From positions 1 through 64,000 of the forward strand of contig NZ_FQVT01000003.1 of the NCBI RefSeq assembly GCF_900129445.1: a stretch of 64,000 nt of DNA. Direction: 5' to 3'. This stretch comes from Salegentibacter echinorum (lineage in GTDB: Bacteria > Bacteroidota > Bacteroidia > Flavobacteriales > Flavobacteriaceae). Position numbers and translations under genes: made by a program. The notes under the pieces are model-generated. The model was given only the letters and a program-made list of their open reading frames with translations, had not been told where the DNA came from and made no database searches. This document shows, piece by piece, positions 41,542 to 52,830 of the stretch; within the stretch, counting starts at the first letter, position 1; every line of letters begins with the position of its first letter.

Positions 41542-43179
41542 TTATTTTCCTAAATTACTGTCAATATAAAACTTCAGTTCATTAATTTTTATATCATTTA
41601 AATCTGGATTACCATCTAAAGTTTGCCAATTTTTGCTGGGATAGATTCTTTTTTCCACACCCTTAATAAAAATATCCACCGGCATTTTAAAATTTTCTAC
41701 ATCGGCTACCCATCTGGCCTGGGTTTTTCCGTCTTTTTTCCTGAATTCGAGTTTTGGTAAATCGGTATGCCTTAAATACTGGTCAAAAACCGGTTGTAAA
41801 TCTACTTTTGTAGCATGGTTAAAAAAATCCTCAACTTGTTGGGTGTTCACTAATTGATGTTTAAAAGTCGCTGTATAATCCCTTAGCGTGTTCCACCATA
41901 ACCCGTCATCATTATAAATACTCCGAATGGTGTTTAAAAGATTAGAACCTTTATAATACATATCTCCCGACCCTTCGGCATTAACACCATAATCTCCAAT
42001 AACAGTCTCCTTATTTTCAATATTATCACGCAATCCTTTCAGGTATTCCAGCGCATCGTCTTTTCCCCAGCGGCATTCAATATAAATTGATTCGGTATAA
42101 CTGGTGAATCCCTCGTGCACCCACATATCGGCAATATCTTTTGCGGTAATGCTATTGCCATACCATTCGTGACCAGATTCGTGGATAATAATAAAATCCC
42201 ATTTTAAACCAATCCCGGTACCCGATAAATCGGTGCCTTTATAGCCCATCATATACTCATTTCCATAAGCTACGGCACTTTGGTGTTCCATACCCAAATA
42301 AGGCGTTTCTACTAATTTAAAGCCGTCTTCCTCAAAAGGATAAGGCCCCATTTTTTCATAAAAACAAGCCATAATATCCTTAACCTCTGCAAATTGTTTT
42401 TTAGCTTTTTCCAGATTGTAGGGAAGCACATAATAATCGAGGTCCAAATTTTTATAAGTGTCATGAAAATGCTCATAATTAGCAATATTGATCATAACGT
42501 TATAATTATTAATGGGGTTTACGGTTTTCCAGCTCCACTCGGTAAAGCCGTTACCTAAATCTTTTTCTCCTAAAAACTGTCCGTTAGATACATTCATCAA
42601 TCCGTTGGGAACAGCGATATCCAGCTGAACTTCTTCGGGCTCATCACTTTGGTGGTCTTTATTGGGATACCATAAGCTAGCACCGGTACCCTGAACGGCT
42701 ACACCAACCCATGGATCGCCATTTTTATCTTTATCCCAAACAAAACCGCCGTCCCAGGGTGCGTTTTTAGCAACAATTGGATTCCCGGAATAATAAAATT
42801 GAATTTCTCCTTTTTCATCGGTTTCAATTTTCTCTTTTAAATCGATAAAAACCGCATTGTGCTTTCTGTTATAATCCAGTTTTTTTCCCTGCTGAAGAAT
42901 AGAATCGACTTTCATATTTTCAAAAAGATCAATTTGAATTGTTTTTAGATTTTCTTCAGCAATAAAACTAATGCTATTTGAACCTGAAATAAATTGTTTT
43001 TCAGGTTCAACCTTAAGTTTTAAATGATATTTCTGAACATCGAAAGCACGCTCTGGTCTTAACGAACCCCGCAGGGAATCGGCTTCGGTATATTTTCCAT
43101 CTTTATCGCTTAAAACCTGGGCACAGGATATGTTAGTAGCTGTTGTAAATATGGCAAGAATTAATACTATATTTCTCAT
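41542..43179 (-). CDS. Exported M1 family metallopeptidase
   Basis: A 545-residue aminopeptidase of family M1 with a signal peptide (MRNIVLILAIFTTATNISCAQ). Zinc ligands are in HESGHEW (H333, E334 catalytic, H337) and E356 of WVHEGFTSYTE, 19 residues after the second histidine, as the family demands. The exopeptidase GxMEN-type motif is replaced by YLGMEHQSAVAYG near residue 294. There is no C-terminal ERAP-like domain; the length matches the short form common in Flavobacteriia. It should trim peptides in the periplasm. It is 22 bases downstream of the unknown secreted protein gene on the same strand. Confidence 0.93.
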   Translation of the reverse strand: MRNIVLILAIFTTATNISCAQVLSDKDGKYTEADSLRGSLRPERAFDVQKYHLKLKVEPEKQFISGSNSISFIAEENLKTIQIDLFENMKVDSILQQGKKLDYNRKHNAVFIDLKEKIETDEKGEIQFYYSGNPIVAKNAPWDGGFVWDKDKNGDPWVGVAVQGTGASLWYPNKDHQSDEPEEVQLDIAVPNGLMNVSNGQFLGEKDLGNGFTEWSWKTVNPINNYNVMINIANYEHFHDTYKNLDLDYYVLPYNLEKAKKQFAEVKDIMACFYEKMGPYPFEEDGFKLVETPYLGMEHQSAVAYGNEYMMGYKGTDLSGTGIGLKWDFIIIHESGHEWYGNSITAKDIADMWVHEGFTSYTESIYIECRWGKDDALEYLKGLRDNIENKETVIGDYGVNAEGSGDMYYKGSNLLNTIRSIYNDDGLWWNTLRDYTATFKHQLVNTQQVEDFFNHATKVDLQPVFDQYLRHTDLPKLEFRKKDGKTQARWVADVENFKMPVDIFIKGVEKRIYPSKNWQTLDGNPDLNDIKINELKFYIDSNLGK

Positions 43180-43201
43180 ATTTTATCACAAAATTAATTG
43201 G

Positions 43202-44086
43202 TTAGTTTGAATGAACAACTTCTAAAATAACATTTTCATGCTTTTTCCTGAGCTTGCTAAATTTGTTGTGAAGTTCTTCGAAATCCTCAAGATTAACACC
43301 TTTGCATACTCCGTAAGAATAATGATATTTGAGTAATTCCAGATCAATATCGGTTAATTGCCTTGGTACTCTACAAGCCGACAAATAACTTCTACAATCT
43401 AATTTTTTGGAACTACGAAAATAGCCTAAAGATCGGAAAAATTGAAATTTTAATAATTCAAAGATATAGTTGTCATTATCGGTTTGACTGGTATTAATTT
43501 TTAAATCGGTTTTATAAATTTGATTTTTACCATTCCAATGCACATAGTAGCCACTTTTATTTACGATTCTTGGTTCAAAATCAGTATTATATTCAGAATT
43601 TAGATAATAAATTCTATAATTTGAGTCATCGATAGTAAACACTCTTTTTATATTTAAAGAGTCGATATTTTTTGAAATCTTATTTCCAAACTCCATAAGT
43701 TCATTAGCCTGGCTACCGGGAACACTGGGTTCAAAATATACTTTCACTGAATCTTTCCAATATCTCATAAACATTGGGTCTTTTGGAGATTGGTCGGTAC
43801 CATAAACTACATTCTTATAAAGTTCCAAAAAGGTACTATCCTTTTCCTCATAGGGAACTTTAACTTTATTCTTACCTTGAGGGATTTCAAAATCGGCTGA
43901 AACCGGAACTAAAGTATCGCCATTATGATAGCGAAAATTGGCACTGTCTTTTTGAGTTATGGGTTTGCCCGATTTTTTATAATAAGATAATGAAATATAA
44001 CGCTTTACAATAGTATCCTGAGAATACGCGAGGCTTATGGTAAAAAAGATTACCAGGTATATACCATATTTTAAAGTTTTTTTCAT
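43202..44086 (-). CDS. Exported protein of unknown function
   Basis: Function unknown. The 294-residue product has a signal peptide (MKKTLKYGIYLVIFFTISLAYS, cut near QD). The middle (RYWKDSVKVYFEPSVPGSQANELMEF) and the later LLKFQFFRSLGYFRSSKK and LTDIDLELLKYHYSYGV are arranged like the DUF2927 peptidase-like family, but the HExxH-like motif is not visible, so this is only a weak resemblance. The start overlaps the carboxylase stop by four bases (ATGA), which predicts translational coupling, and the M1 peptidase gene follows after 22 bases; the three form one minus-strand unit. Confidence 0.75.
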   Translation of the reverse strand: MKKTLKYGIYLVIFFTISLAYSQDTIVKRYISLSYYKKSGKPITQKDSANFRYHNGDTLVPVSADFEIPQGKNKVKVPYEEKDSTFLELYKNVVYGTDQSPKDPMFMRYWKDSVKVYFEPSVPGSQANELMEFGNKISKNIDSLNIKRVFTIDDSNYRIYYLNSEYNTDFEPRIVNKSGYYVHWNGKNQIYKTDLKINTSQTDNDNYIFELLKFQFFRSLGYFRSSKKLDCRSYLSACRVPRQLTDIDLELLKYHYSYGVCKGVNLEDFEELHNKFSKLRKKHENVILEVVHSN

Positions 44087-45726
44087 GTTTGAATTACCCC
44101 TAGATTAAAATCTTTTTCAATAGGTGCATGGTTCGCAGCTTCAATTCCCATAGAAATCCATTTTCTGGTATCTAAAGGATCTATCACTGCATCTGTCCAC
44201 AATCGGGCAGCAGCGTAGTATGGTGAGGTTTGCTCATCATAACGGGATTTTATAGCTTCAAAAACCTCTTTTTCTTTCTTTTCATCTACTTCTTCGCCTT
44301 TCTTCTCCATGGCCGCAGTTTCAATTTGCGCTAAAACTTTGGCGGCCTGTGTTCCGCCCATAACTGCGAGCTCGGCACTAGGCCAGGCTGCGATTAGTCT
44401 GGGGTCGTAAGCTTTTCCGCACATGGCATAATTCCCCGCACCATAAGAATTTCCCATAATAATCGTGAATTTTGGCACTACCGAATTACTTACCGCACTA
44501 ACCATTTTTGCACCATCTTTAATAATGCCACCGTGTTCACTTTTGCTGCCTACCATAAATCCGGTAACATCCTGAAGGAAAACCAACGGAATTTTTTTCT
44601 GGTTACAGTTTGCGATAAACCGGGTAGCTTTATCGGCGGAATCAGAATAGATCACCCCGCCAAACTGCATTTCGGTAGGTTTAGTTTTCGAAGCCGTAGT
44701 TTTTACAATTTTACGCTGATTGGCAACAATGCCCACGGCCCAGCCATCTATCCTGGCATAACCGGTAATAATGGTTTGCCCGTATCCTTTCTTATATTCT
44801 TCAAATTCCGATGCATCTACCAGGCGGGCAATAATCTCCCTAACATCGTACTGGTCGCTGCGTTTCTTTGGTAAAATCCCGTAAATATCTTCCTGTTTTT
44901 CTTTAGGCTTTACGGCTTTTTTATGGCTAAACCCGGCTTTATCGAAATCACCCATTTTATCCATTATATTTTTAATCCGGGTAAGCGCGTCTTTATCATC
45001 TTTAGCTTTATAATCGGTCACCCCGCTAATTTCAGAATGTGTGGTTGCGCCCCCAAGAGTTTCATTATCTATAGATTCACCAATGGCAGCTTTTACGAGA
45101 TAACTTCCCGCCAGGAAAATACTTCCGGTTTTTTCAACAATAAGTGCTTCATCGCTCATAATAGGAAGATATGCACCACCGGCTACGCAACTGCCCATCA
45201 CCGCCGCAATTTGGGTAATCCCCATACTACTCATCACGGCGTTATTTCTAAAAATTCTTCCAAAATGTTCTTTATCAGGGAAAATTTCGTCTTGCATAGG
45301 AAGATAAACCCCCGCACTATCTACCAGATAAATAATAGGTAACCTGTTTTCTATAGCTATTTCCTGGGCGCGTAAATTCTTTTTCCCGGTAATAGGAAAC
45401 CAGGCTCCGGCTTTTACGGTAGCATCATTGGCTACTACGATACACTGCTTTCCCGAGACATAGCCAATTTTAACCACAACTCCGCCAGAGGGGCAACCGC
45501 CGTGTTCCTCATACATACCTTCCCCGGCAAAAGCGCCAATTTCTATGGCTTTAGTCTTATCATCCAATAGGAATTCTATACGCTCACGAGCGGTCATTTT
45601 TCCTTTGGCGTGGTGTTTTTCGATACGCTTCTCACCACCACCTAACTTTACACGTTTTAATTTATGATTTAAGGAAGAAACCAAAAGTTTATTATGGTCT
45701 TCGTTTTTATTGAACTTGATATTCAT
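44083..45726 (-). CDS. Acyl-CoA carboxylase beta (carboxyltransferase) subunit
   Basis: A 547-residue carboxyltransferase of the propionyl-CoA / methylcrotonyl-CoA carboxylase type. It transfers carboxyl from a biotin carrier to an acyl-CoA. Crotonase-like halves are evident: IYLVDSAGVYLPMQDEIFPDKEHFGRIF in the N half and ITGYARIDGWAVGIVANQRKI and PLVFLQDVTGFMVGSKSEHGGIIKDGAKMV in the C half; GGAYLPIMSDEALIVE and MGNSYGAGNYAMCGKAYDPRL bind the acyl-CoA and the biotin. The QDVTGFMVG with EHGGII pattern is nearest to methylcrotonyl-CoA carboxylase, but the substrate is uncertain. No alpha subunit is nearby. Confidence 0.93.
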   Translation of the reverse strand: MNIKFNKNEDHNKLLVSSLNHKLKRVKLGGGEKRIEKHHAKGKMTARERIEFLLDDKTKAIEIGAFAGEGMYEEHGGCPSGGVVVKIGYVSGKQCIVVANDATVKAGAWFPITGKKNLRAQEIAIENRLPIIYLVDSAGVYLPMQDEIFPDKEHFGRIFRNNAVMSSMGITQIAAVMGSCVAGGAYLPIMSDEALIVEKTGSIFLAGSYLVKAAIGESIDNETLGGATTHSEISGVTDYKAKDDKDALTRIKNIMDKMGDFDKAGFSHKKAVKPKEKQEDIYGILPKKRSDQYDVREIIARLVDASEFEEYKKGYGQTIITGYARIDGWAVGIVANQRKIVKTTASKTKPTEMQFGGVIYSDSADKATRFIANCNQKKIPLVFLQDVTGFMVGSKSEHGGIIKDGAKMVSAVSNSVVPKFTIIMGNSYGAGNYAMCGKAYDPRLIAAWPSAELAVMGGTQAAKVLAQIETAAMEKKGEEVDEKKEKEVFEAIKSRYDEQTSPYYAAARLWTDAVIDPLDTRKWISMGIEAANHAPIEKDFNLGVIQT

Positions 45727-45875
45727 ATATTGTAAGTTTAAAACTTTATTTTTGAAGATAATCTCTGCTGATCTAATCTTTTAACGAAAATTGAAAATTT
45801 TGAGCTATATTTTGCTAAAATACAAAATAGGTGCTATTATTAAAGTGGAAGTTTCTCTTTAATTAACCATTAATT

Positions 45876-45966
45876 ACTCGATACTTGTCGGGAGCTCGAG
45901 GTTTACCTCGACATCAAAATATCATTCTATAAACTTCCTCGTGGGCTTGCTCAAGATAGTTTGTTA
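45876..45966 (+). repeat. CTCGAA dispersed repeat, copy d
   Basis: ACTCGATACTTGTCGGGAGCTCGAGG leads (given by parts) into TTTACCTCGACATCAAAAT, an AT-rich middle, and TCCTCGTGGGCTTGCTCAAGA followed by TAGTTTGTTA. It ends 16 bases before the small membrane protein gene and may contribute to its leader. Confidence 0.65.
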
Positions 45967-45981
45967 TAAAAATTATTAAAT

Positions 45982-46161
45982 ATGGGAATGAATAAGAATA
46001 CCGTTTTTGCCTGGGCCTCCTTTGTCATGTTTATTATTGGCATTGCAATTATTTTATTAGGTGTTTTAAAATACATCAATTATGCTATTGGATTTTCGGT
46101 AGTGGGGATTGGGTTTTTTGCTATTTCCTGGGCGTTCAACGCATTAAAAGGTAGGGTCTAA
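45982..46161 (+). CDS. Small two-helix membrane protein, CAL67264-like
   Basis: A 59-residue protein with two hydrophobic helices: about residues 8-29 (VFAWASFVMFIIGIAIILLG) and residues 35-53 (AIGFSVVGIGFFAISWAFN), with a short KYINY turn and a basic tail (ALKGRV). It resembles a small Flavobacteriia membrane protein family named after Gramella forsetii CAL67264 (from memory). The function is unknown. Stop codon and next ATG are only 14 bases apart, so it is probably co-transcribed with the DinB gene. Confidence 0.75.
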   Translation: MGMNKNTVFAWASFVMFIIGIAIILLGVLKYINYAIGFSVVGIGFFAISWAFNALKGRV

Positions 46162-46175
46162 ATAACAAATTATCT

Positions 46176-46649
46176 ATGTCTGTAAATAAAGAAAAGGAAC
46201 AACTCGTAGCCCATTTAAAAGGCGGGGAGGCCTTTGCATCTTTAGAAGATTTTATTGATAAAATTCCTTTTGAAAAATTGGGGGAGCGTCCGCACAACCT
46301 GCCTTATTCTTTTTACGAACTATTTTATCATATAGCTTTTGCTCAAAAAGATATATTAGAATATGTTACTTCTCAAAATTATAAGACGTCCAAATGGCCT
46401 GATGATTATTGGCCGGCCAAAACTTCTCCTAAATCTGTCGAAGATTGGGAGAAACTGAAAAACGAATATTTTGAAGATCGGGGAAAATTCGAAAGCTTTT
46501 TATTAGATCCTAAGACCGATTTAAATCTACCGGTCAAAAATTCTGAAAATCATAGCTTGTTACGGGAAATTTTATTGGTGATAGAGCATACTGCATATCA
46601 CACCGGCCAAATGCTAATTATCTTACGCCTATTAGGGCTTTATAAGTAA
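46176..46649 (+). CDS. DinB family protein
   Basis: A 157-residue four-helix-bundle protein of the DinB/YfiT family. LPYSFYELFYHIAFAQKDILEYV near residue 41 and LVIEHTAYHTGQMLIILRLLG at the end hold the three histidines (H52, and H130/H134 region) that usually bind metal. Family members include thiol-dependent S-transferases that can use bacillithiol (BstA), which is of interest since bshC is in the window; but the substrate here is unknown. No regulatory box was noticed immediately upstream. It is followed after 71 bases by ettA. Confidence 0.85.
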   Translation: MSVNKEKEQLVAHLKGGEAFASLEDFIDKIPFEKLGERPHNLPYSFYELFYHIAFAQKDILEYVTSQNYKTSKWPDDYWPAKTSPKSVEDWEKLKNEYFEDRGKFESFLLDPKTDLNLPVKNSENHSLLREILLVIEHTAYHTGQMLIILRLLGLYK

Positions 46650-46720
46650 TAGAATGGCTTATCTGACTTAAATTTCGGATATTTGCAAATCTAAAAAAAC
46701 AATAAAAAAAATTCATAAAT

Positions 46721-48412
46721 ATGGCAGACGATAAAAAAGTGATTTTTTCAATGTCTGGGGTGACCAAGACTTTTAAAAATGCGAATACCCCGGTTTTGAA
46801 GAACATTTATCTCAGTTTCTTCTATGGGGCAAAGATTGGTATCCTGGGACTTAATGGTTCGGGGAAATCTACTTTACTTCGAATTATTGCGGGAGAAGAT
46901 AAAAATTACCAGGGTGATGTGGTTTTTTCGCAAGGTTACTCAGTAGGCTTTCTGGAACAGGAACCTAAATTGGATGAAGAGAAAACCGTATTAGAAGTTG
47001 TAAAAGAAGGAGTGGCCAAAACGGTTGAAATTTTAGATGAATATAACAAAATAAACGATCAGTTTGGTTTGCCCGAAGTTTATGAAGATGCCGAAAAAAT
47101 GCAGAAGCTAATGGATAAGCAAGCGGCACTTCAGGATAAAATTGATGCTGAAAATGCCTGGGAACTGGATACCAAGCTTGAAATTGCCATGGATGCCCTG
47201 CGTACCCCAGAGTCTGATAAAAAGATTTCGGTACTTTCGGGAGGAGAACGAAGAAGAGTGGCGCTTTGTCGCTTGTTACTGCAGGAGCCAGATATTTTAC
47301 TTTTAGATGAGCCTACTAACCACCTTGATGCCGAGTCTGTACATTGGTTAGAGCATCATTTGGCACAATATAAGGGAACGGTGATCGCTGTAACGCACGA
47401 TCGTTATTTTCTTGATAACGTGGCCGGTTGGATATTGGAATTAGACAGGGGAGAAGGAATTCCGTGGAAAGGAAATTATTCTTCCTGGCTGGACCAAAAA
47501 TCTAAGCGTTTGGCGCAGGAGCAAAAACAGGCCAGTAAACGTCAAAAAACCTTAGAACGGGAATTGGAATGGTCTAAAATGAACCCAAAAGGCCGACAAG
47601 CCAAACAAAAAGCCAGGCTTAATAATTACGATAAACTCTTAAGTCAGGATGAAAAACAAATGGACGAGAAGTTGGAGATTTATATTCCAAATGGTCCAAG
47701 ACTGGGGAACAATGTAATAGACGCCAATGGGGTGAGTAAAGCTTTTGGCGATAAATTGCTTTACGAAGACCTCAATTTTAAACTTCCACAAGCGGGAATT
47801 GTTGGGATTATTGGACCAAACGGTGCCGGTAAGACCACTATTTTTAAGATGATCATGGGAGAAGAAAAACCCGATAAAGGTAGTTTTGAAGTCGGGGAAA
47901 CCGCCAAGATCGCCTATGTAGATCAGGCGCATTCTAATATTGATCCAGAAAAGACGATTTGGCAGAATTTTAGCGATGAACAGGAATTAGTAATGATGGG
48001 CGGCCGCCAGGTTAATTCCCGGGCCTATTTGAGTCGCTTTAACTTTAGCGGAAGCGAACAAAACAAGAAAGTAAATATGCTTTCGGGTGGAGAGCGAAAC
48101 CGTCTGCATTTAGCGATGACTTTAAAAGAAGAAGGAAACGTGTTGTTACTGGATGAGCCTACCAACGACCTTGATGTGAATACTTTACGTGCCCTGGAAG
48201 ACGGACTGGAGAATTTTGCCGGTTGTGCAGTGGTTATTTCCCACGACCGTTGGTTCCTGGATAGAATTTGTACACATATTCTTGCTTTTGAAGGAGATTC
48301 CCAGGTTTATTTCTTCGAAGGTAGTTTCTCAGATTATGAAGAGAACAAGAAGAAACGTTTGGGTGGCGATGTGATGCCAAAACGAATTAAGTACAAAAAA
48401 TTGGTACGATAA
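46721..48412 (+). CDS. ettA: ABC-F protein EttA, energy-dependent translational throttle
   Basis: A 563-residue ABC-F ATPase without membrane part, expected to bind the ribosomal E site and gate the first elongation steps according to energy state. Both nucleotide-binding domains are complete: Walker A GLNGSGKST and signature LSGGERRR with LLDEPTNHLD in the first, and GPNGAGKTT, LSGGERNR and LLDEPTNDLD in the second. The arm and the P-site tRNA interaction motif lie between them (ASKRQKTLERELEWSKMNPKGRQAKQKARLNNYDKL, about residues 267-302). The end GDVMPKRIKYKKLVR is EttA-like. It is terminated by the hairpin at 48438. Confidence 0.96.
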   Translation: MADDKKVIFSMSGVTKTFKNANTPVLKNIYLSFFYGAKIGILGLNGSGKSTLLRIIAGEDKNYQGDVVFSQGYSVGFLEQEPKLDEEKTVLEVVKEGVAKTVEILDEYNKINDQFGLPEVYEDAEKMQKLMDKQAALQDKIDAENAWELDTKLEIAMDALRTPESDKKISVLSGGERRRVALCRLLLQEPDILLLDEPTNHLDAESVHWLEHHLAQYKGTVIAVTHDRYFLDNVAGWILELDRGEGIPWKGNYSSWLDQKSKRLAQEQKQASKRQKTLERELEWSKMNPKGRQAKQKARLNNYDKLLSQDEKQMDEKLEIYIPNGPRLGNNVIDANGVSKAFGDKLLYEDLNFKLPQAGIVGIIGPNGAGKTTIFKMIMGEEKPDKGSFEVGETAKIAYVDQAHSNIDPEKTIWQNFSDEQELVMMGGRQVNSRAYLSRFNFSGSEQNKKVNMLSGGERNRLHLAMTLKEEGNVLLLDEPTNDLDVNTLRALEDGLENFAGCAVVISHDRWFLDRICTHILAFEGDSQVYFFEGSFSDYEENKKKRLGGDVMPKRIKYKKLVR

Positions 48413-48437
48413 CAACTTTGTTGATTACGTATAGTAC

Positions 48438-48475
48438 ACCCTCCCAGGTTTTGATAACTTGCGGAGGGTTTTTAA
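48438..48475 (+). terminator. Terminator after ettA
   Basis: ACCCTCC (48438-48444) and GGAGGGT (48463-48469) form a 7-base stem with an 18-base loop and are followed by a run of Ts. It is placed 25 bases after the ettA stop. Confidence 0.65.
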
Positions 48476-48477
48476 AT

Positions 48478-48568
48478 TCAAGGTTCAAGGTTCAAGTTTG
48501 AGTCAAACATTCAAAATCGACAACCGAAAACTGTTTTTTAACAACAAACGACAAACCTCAAACTACAG
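48478..48568. repeat. CAA/CTGA-rich spacer tract before prmC
   Basis: A degenerate run with CAAGGTTCAAGGTTCAAG, ACAACCGAAAACTG and ACAAACCTCAAAC. The last phrase recurs exactly in the spacer at about 245-260, and the general style recurs inside pabB. It is open in the prmC frame but was not included in the gene. Confidence 0.5.
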
Positions 48569-48578
48569 ACATTTTCCA

Positions 48579-49427
48579 ATGAAATTAAATATATTAAAAG
48601 AAGAATTTTGTACTGCGCTTTTATCTGATTATCCTGCGGAAGAAGCGCATTCTTTTTTCTTTATGCTTACCCAGGCCTATTTTAAGGTAAGTCGGCTGGA
48701 CCTGGCTTTAAATCCTAATATAGAAATTGATGCTACTGAAGCTGATAAACTGGAACAGGCAAAATTGCGTTTGTTGCAGCACGAACCCATTCAGCATATT
48801 TTAGGGACTACAGAATTCTTTTCACTTAATTTTCAGGTTAGTAAAGACGTTCTTATTCCAAGGCCGGAAACCGAAGAATTGGTGCAATGGATTTTAGATG
48901 ATGTTTCAGCTAACGATTCCACTATAAAATTAACCGAACTGGGAACCGGTAGTGGCTGTATTGCTATTAGTTTGGCAAAAAGCCTTTCTGGATCAAAAAT
49001 TTCAGCAGTAGATATTTCAGAAAAAGCATTAAAGATTGCCAAATTGAATGCGAATAAAAATGAAGTTTTCATTGACTTCTCTTTGCAGGATATTTTAGAA
49101 TTAGAACAATTACCGGAAAATCAGGATGTGATTGTTTCAAATCCGCCTTATGTGCGAGAACTGGAAAAGAAAGCTATGCAGCGCAATGTTCTTGATTATG
49201 AACCGGAACAGGCGCTGTATGTAGCAGATCACGATCCTTTGATTTTCTATAAACAGATCGCAAATCTAGCTAAAAAATCCCTTATTCCTGACGGAAAATT
49301 GTATTTTGAAATCAATCAATACCTTGCTGCTGAAACTGAAAAACTCTTGCAAGACCAAGGGTTTACAACAGAATTACGTAAAGATATTTTTGGAAATTAC
49401 CGAATGCTTAAGGGGATTAAGCAATAA
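48579..49427 (+). CDS. prmC: Peptide chain release factor N(5)-glutamine methyltransferase
   Basis: Methylates the GGQ glutamine of release factors RF1 and RF2 using S-adenosylmethionine. The 282-residue length is normal. Motif I is LTELGTGSGCIAISLAK near residue 120, and the active-site NPPY is at residues 188-191 (IVSNPPYVREL); IPRPETEELVQ near residue 94 is also characteristic. ATG 48579 was chosen: the frame extends 40 codons upstream but that part is spacer repeat text. It starts an array of genes on the plus strand: LOG protein, VOC protein and ligA. Confidence 0.94.
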   Translation: MKLNILKEEFCTALLSDYPAEEAHSFFFMLTQAYFKVSRLDLALNPNIEIDATEADKLEQAKLRLLQHEPIQHILGTTEFFSLNFQVSKDVLIPRPETEELVQWILDDVSANDSTIKLTELGTGSGCIAISLAKSLSGSKISAVDISEKALKIAKLNANKNEVFIDFSLQDILELEQLPENQDVIVSNPPYVRELEKKAMQRNVLDYEPEQALYVADHDPLIFYKQIANLAKKSLIPDGKLYFEINQYLAAETEKLLQDQGFTTELRKDIFGNYRMLKGIKQ

Positions 49428-49465
49428 AATATCTAAGAAGCCAGGGTTTATAAAACTTAAAGATT

Positions 49466-50065
49466 TTGGAGAAAAATAATAAATTAGAAAGCATTGCCGT
49501 GTTTTGCGCCAGTAGCCCGGGCAATGATGAGCAAATTTATCACGAAGCTTATCGCCTGGGAGAGATTTTAGCAAAAAGAAATATTCAATTAATTTTTGGC
49601 GGCAGTAAACTGGGTCTAATGGGACAGGTTGCCGCAGGGACTCTTGAAAATGGCGGACGTGCAATTGGGGTGATTCCAGAGTTTCTAAAAACTAAAGAAG
49701 TAGTGCATACCGGTTTGACTCAACTTATTACCACCAGGAATATGCACGAGCGCAAACTTAAAATGCACGAATTAAGCAATGGTTTTATCGCGCTTCCCGG
49801 TGGCTTTGGAACTTTGGAGGAGCTTTTTGAAATTGTAACCTGGGGCCAGTTGGGCTTGCACAGGAATCCTATTGGATTGTTGAATATCAACAGATTTTAC
49901 GACGATTTAATAGCCTTGTTAAAATCAATGGTTAGGAAAGAAGTACTTAGAAAAGAAAATTTTGATCTACTTCTTATTGGTGAAAATATTGAGGAGCTAT
50001 TAGAAAAAATGCATAATTTTAAACCTTTGCCCATACCAAAATGGATGAATAAGAACCAAACTTAA
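49466..50065 (+). CDS. LOG family protein (TIGR00730), cytokinin riboside phosphoribohydrolase-like
   Basis: A 199-residue Rossmann-fold protein of the LOG / lysine-decarboxylase-like family. The active-site motif PGGFGTLEE is at residues 111-119, and the family segment TRNMHERKLKMHELSNGFIAL lies before it. Members hydrolyse nucleotide 5'-monophosphates to base plus ribose phosphate; some make cytokinins. The name lysine decarboxylase seen in databases for this family is misleading. It starts with TTG at 49466, as no ATG fits the SIAVFCASSPGNDEQ N terminus. It is 38 bases after prmC and 8 bases before the VOC gene. Confidence 0.92.
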   Translation: MEKNNKLESIAVFCASSPGNDEQIYHEAYRLGEILAKRNIQLIFGGSKLGLMGQVAAGTLENGGRAIGVIPEFLKTKEVVHTGLTQLITTRNMHERKLKMHELSNGFIALPGGFGTLEELFEIVTWGQLGLHRNPIGLLNINRFYDDLIALLKSMVRKEVLRKENFDLLLIGENIEELLEKMHNFKPLPIPKWMNKNQT

Positions 50066-50073
50066 TCTGCTTT

Positions 50074-50745
50074 ATGAAAATTAAAAAACTTCAGTTATAC
50101 ACAAGTGAATTACAGGAGCAGCTTCGGTTTTACCGGGATACGCTAAATCTTGAAGTACTTGAGTCAACCGGGGATTATTTTGAAGTTTTAACTGGTTATA
50201 CGCAACTTAGATTTCAGAAAAAAACAAACGCGACGCCTTATCATTTTGCGTTTCATATCCCGGGAGAACAAGAAGAGATTGCCTTAGAGTGGTTAAAAGA
50301 AAGGGTAGCGATTTTGCATGGTAACGGGCAGGAGATTGTAGATTTTCCAGCCTGGAATGCAAAGTCGATTTACTTTTACGATGTAGATGATAATATCGTG
50401 GAGTTTATCTCCCGCACCAATCTTCACAAACCAAAATCGGCTTTATTTTCTGAAAAAAGTATCCTGGGAATTAGTGAAATAGGTTTGGTGACATCCAATA
50501 TTAAAGAGCAACTGGAGTTTTTGAATTCAGAAGCTAACCTTGAAAAATATGATGGGAATTTAGAGAATTTTTGTGCCATTGGAGATGACCACGGACTTCT
50601 TATTACCATCAATAAAGAATTGAAAGATTGGTATCCTACCGGTGATAAAGCACATAGTTCAGCATTTAAAATTGAATTTAAGCATAAGGAAAAAAACTAT
50701 TCCCTTATTTTTGAAAAAAACACCCTTAGAAAGTTTATTGGTTAA
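50074..50745 (+). CDS. VOC family protein, glyoxalase/dioxygenase-like
   Basis: A 223-residue vicinal-oxygen-chelate protein with the typical start KIKKLQLYTSELQEQLRFYRDTLNLEVLESTGDYFEVLTG and TYxxDxxGNxxEF-like sequence FYDVDDNIVEFISR near residue 108. The second half (residues about 130-223) is a degenerate second VOC module. Metal ligands cannot be placed with certainty and no substrate is known. It has 8 bases to the LOG gene and 6 bases to ligA, so it is part of the same transcript. Confidence 0.85.
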   Translation: MKIKKLQLYTSELQEQLRFYRDTLNLEVLESTGDYFEVLTGYTQLRFQKKTNATPYHFAFHIPGEQEEIALEWLKERVAILHGNGQEIVDFPAWNAKSIYFYDVDDNIVEFISRTNLHKPKSALFSEKSILGISEIGLVTSNIKEQLEFLNSEANLEKYDGNLENFCAIGDDHGLLITINKELKDWYPTGDKAHSSAFKIEFKHKEKNYSLIFEKNTLRKFIG

Positions 50746-52743
<1,998 letters not shown>

Positions 52744-52830
52744 TCGCGGGGCGATAGCCAGAGATTTAGTTCCCCCGGGGCTTGCCTCGAAAATTTTTTT
52801 TCGGAAGCATACCTCGTACGTACCTTTTGG
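52744..52830 (+). repeat. CTCGAA dispersed repeat, copy e
   Basis: Begins CGCGGGGCGATAGCC right after the ligA stop, then a CCCCCGGGGCTTGCCTCGAA core and an AT arm with CATACCTCGTACG. It has the same two-part plan as copy a (15056-15131). Confidence 0.7.

Noticed and set aside
48459-48578. N-terminal extension of the prmC frame
   Set aside because: The 40 codons before ATG 48579 encode low-complexity, basic sequence from spacer repeat text, and PrmC proteins begin at the later ATG.
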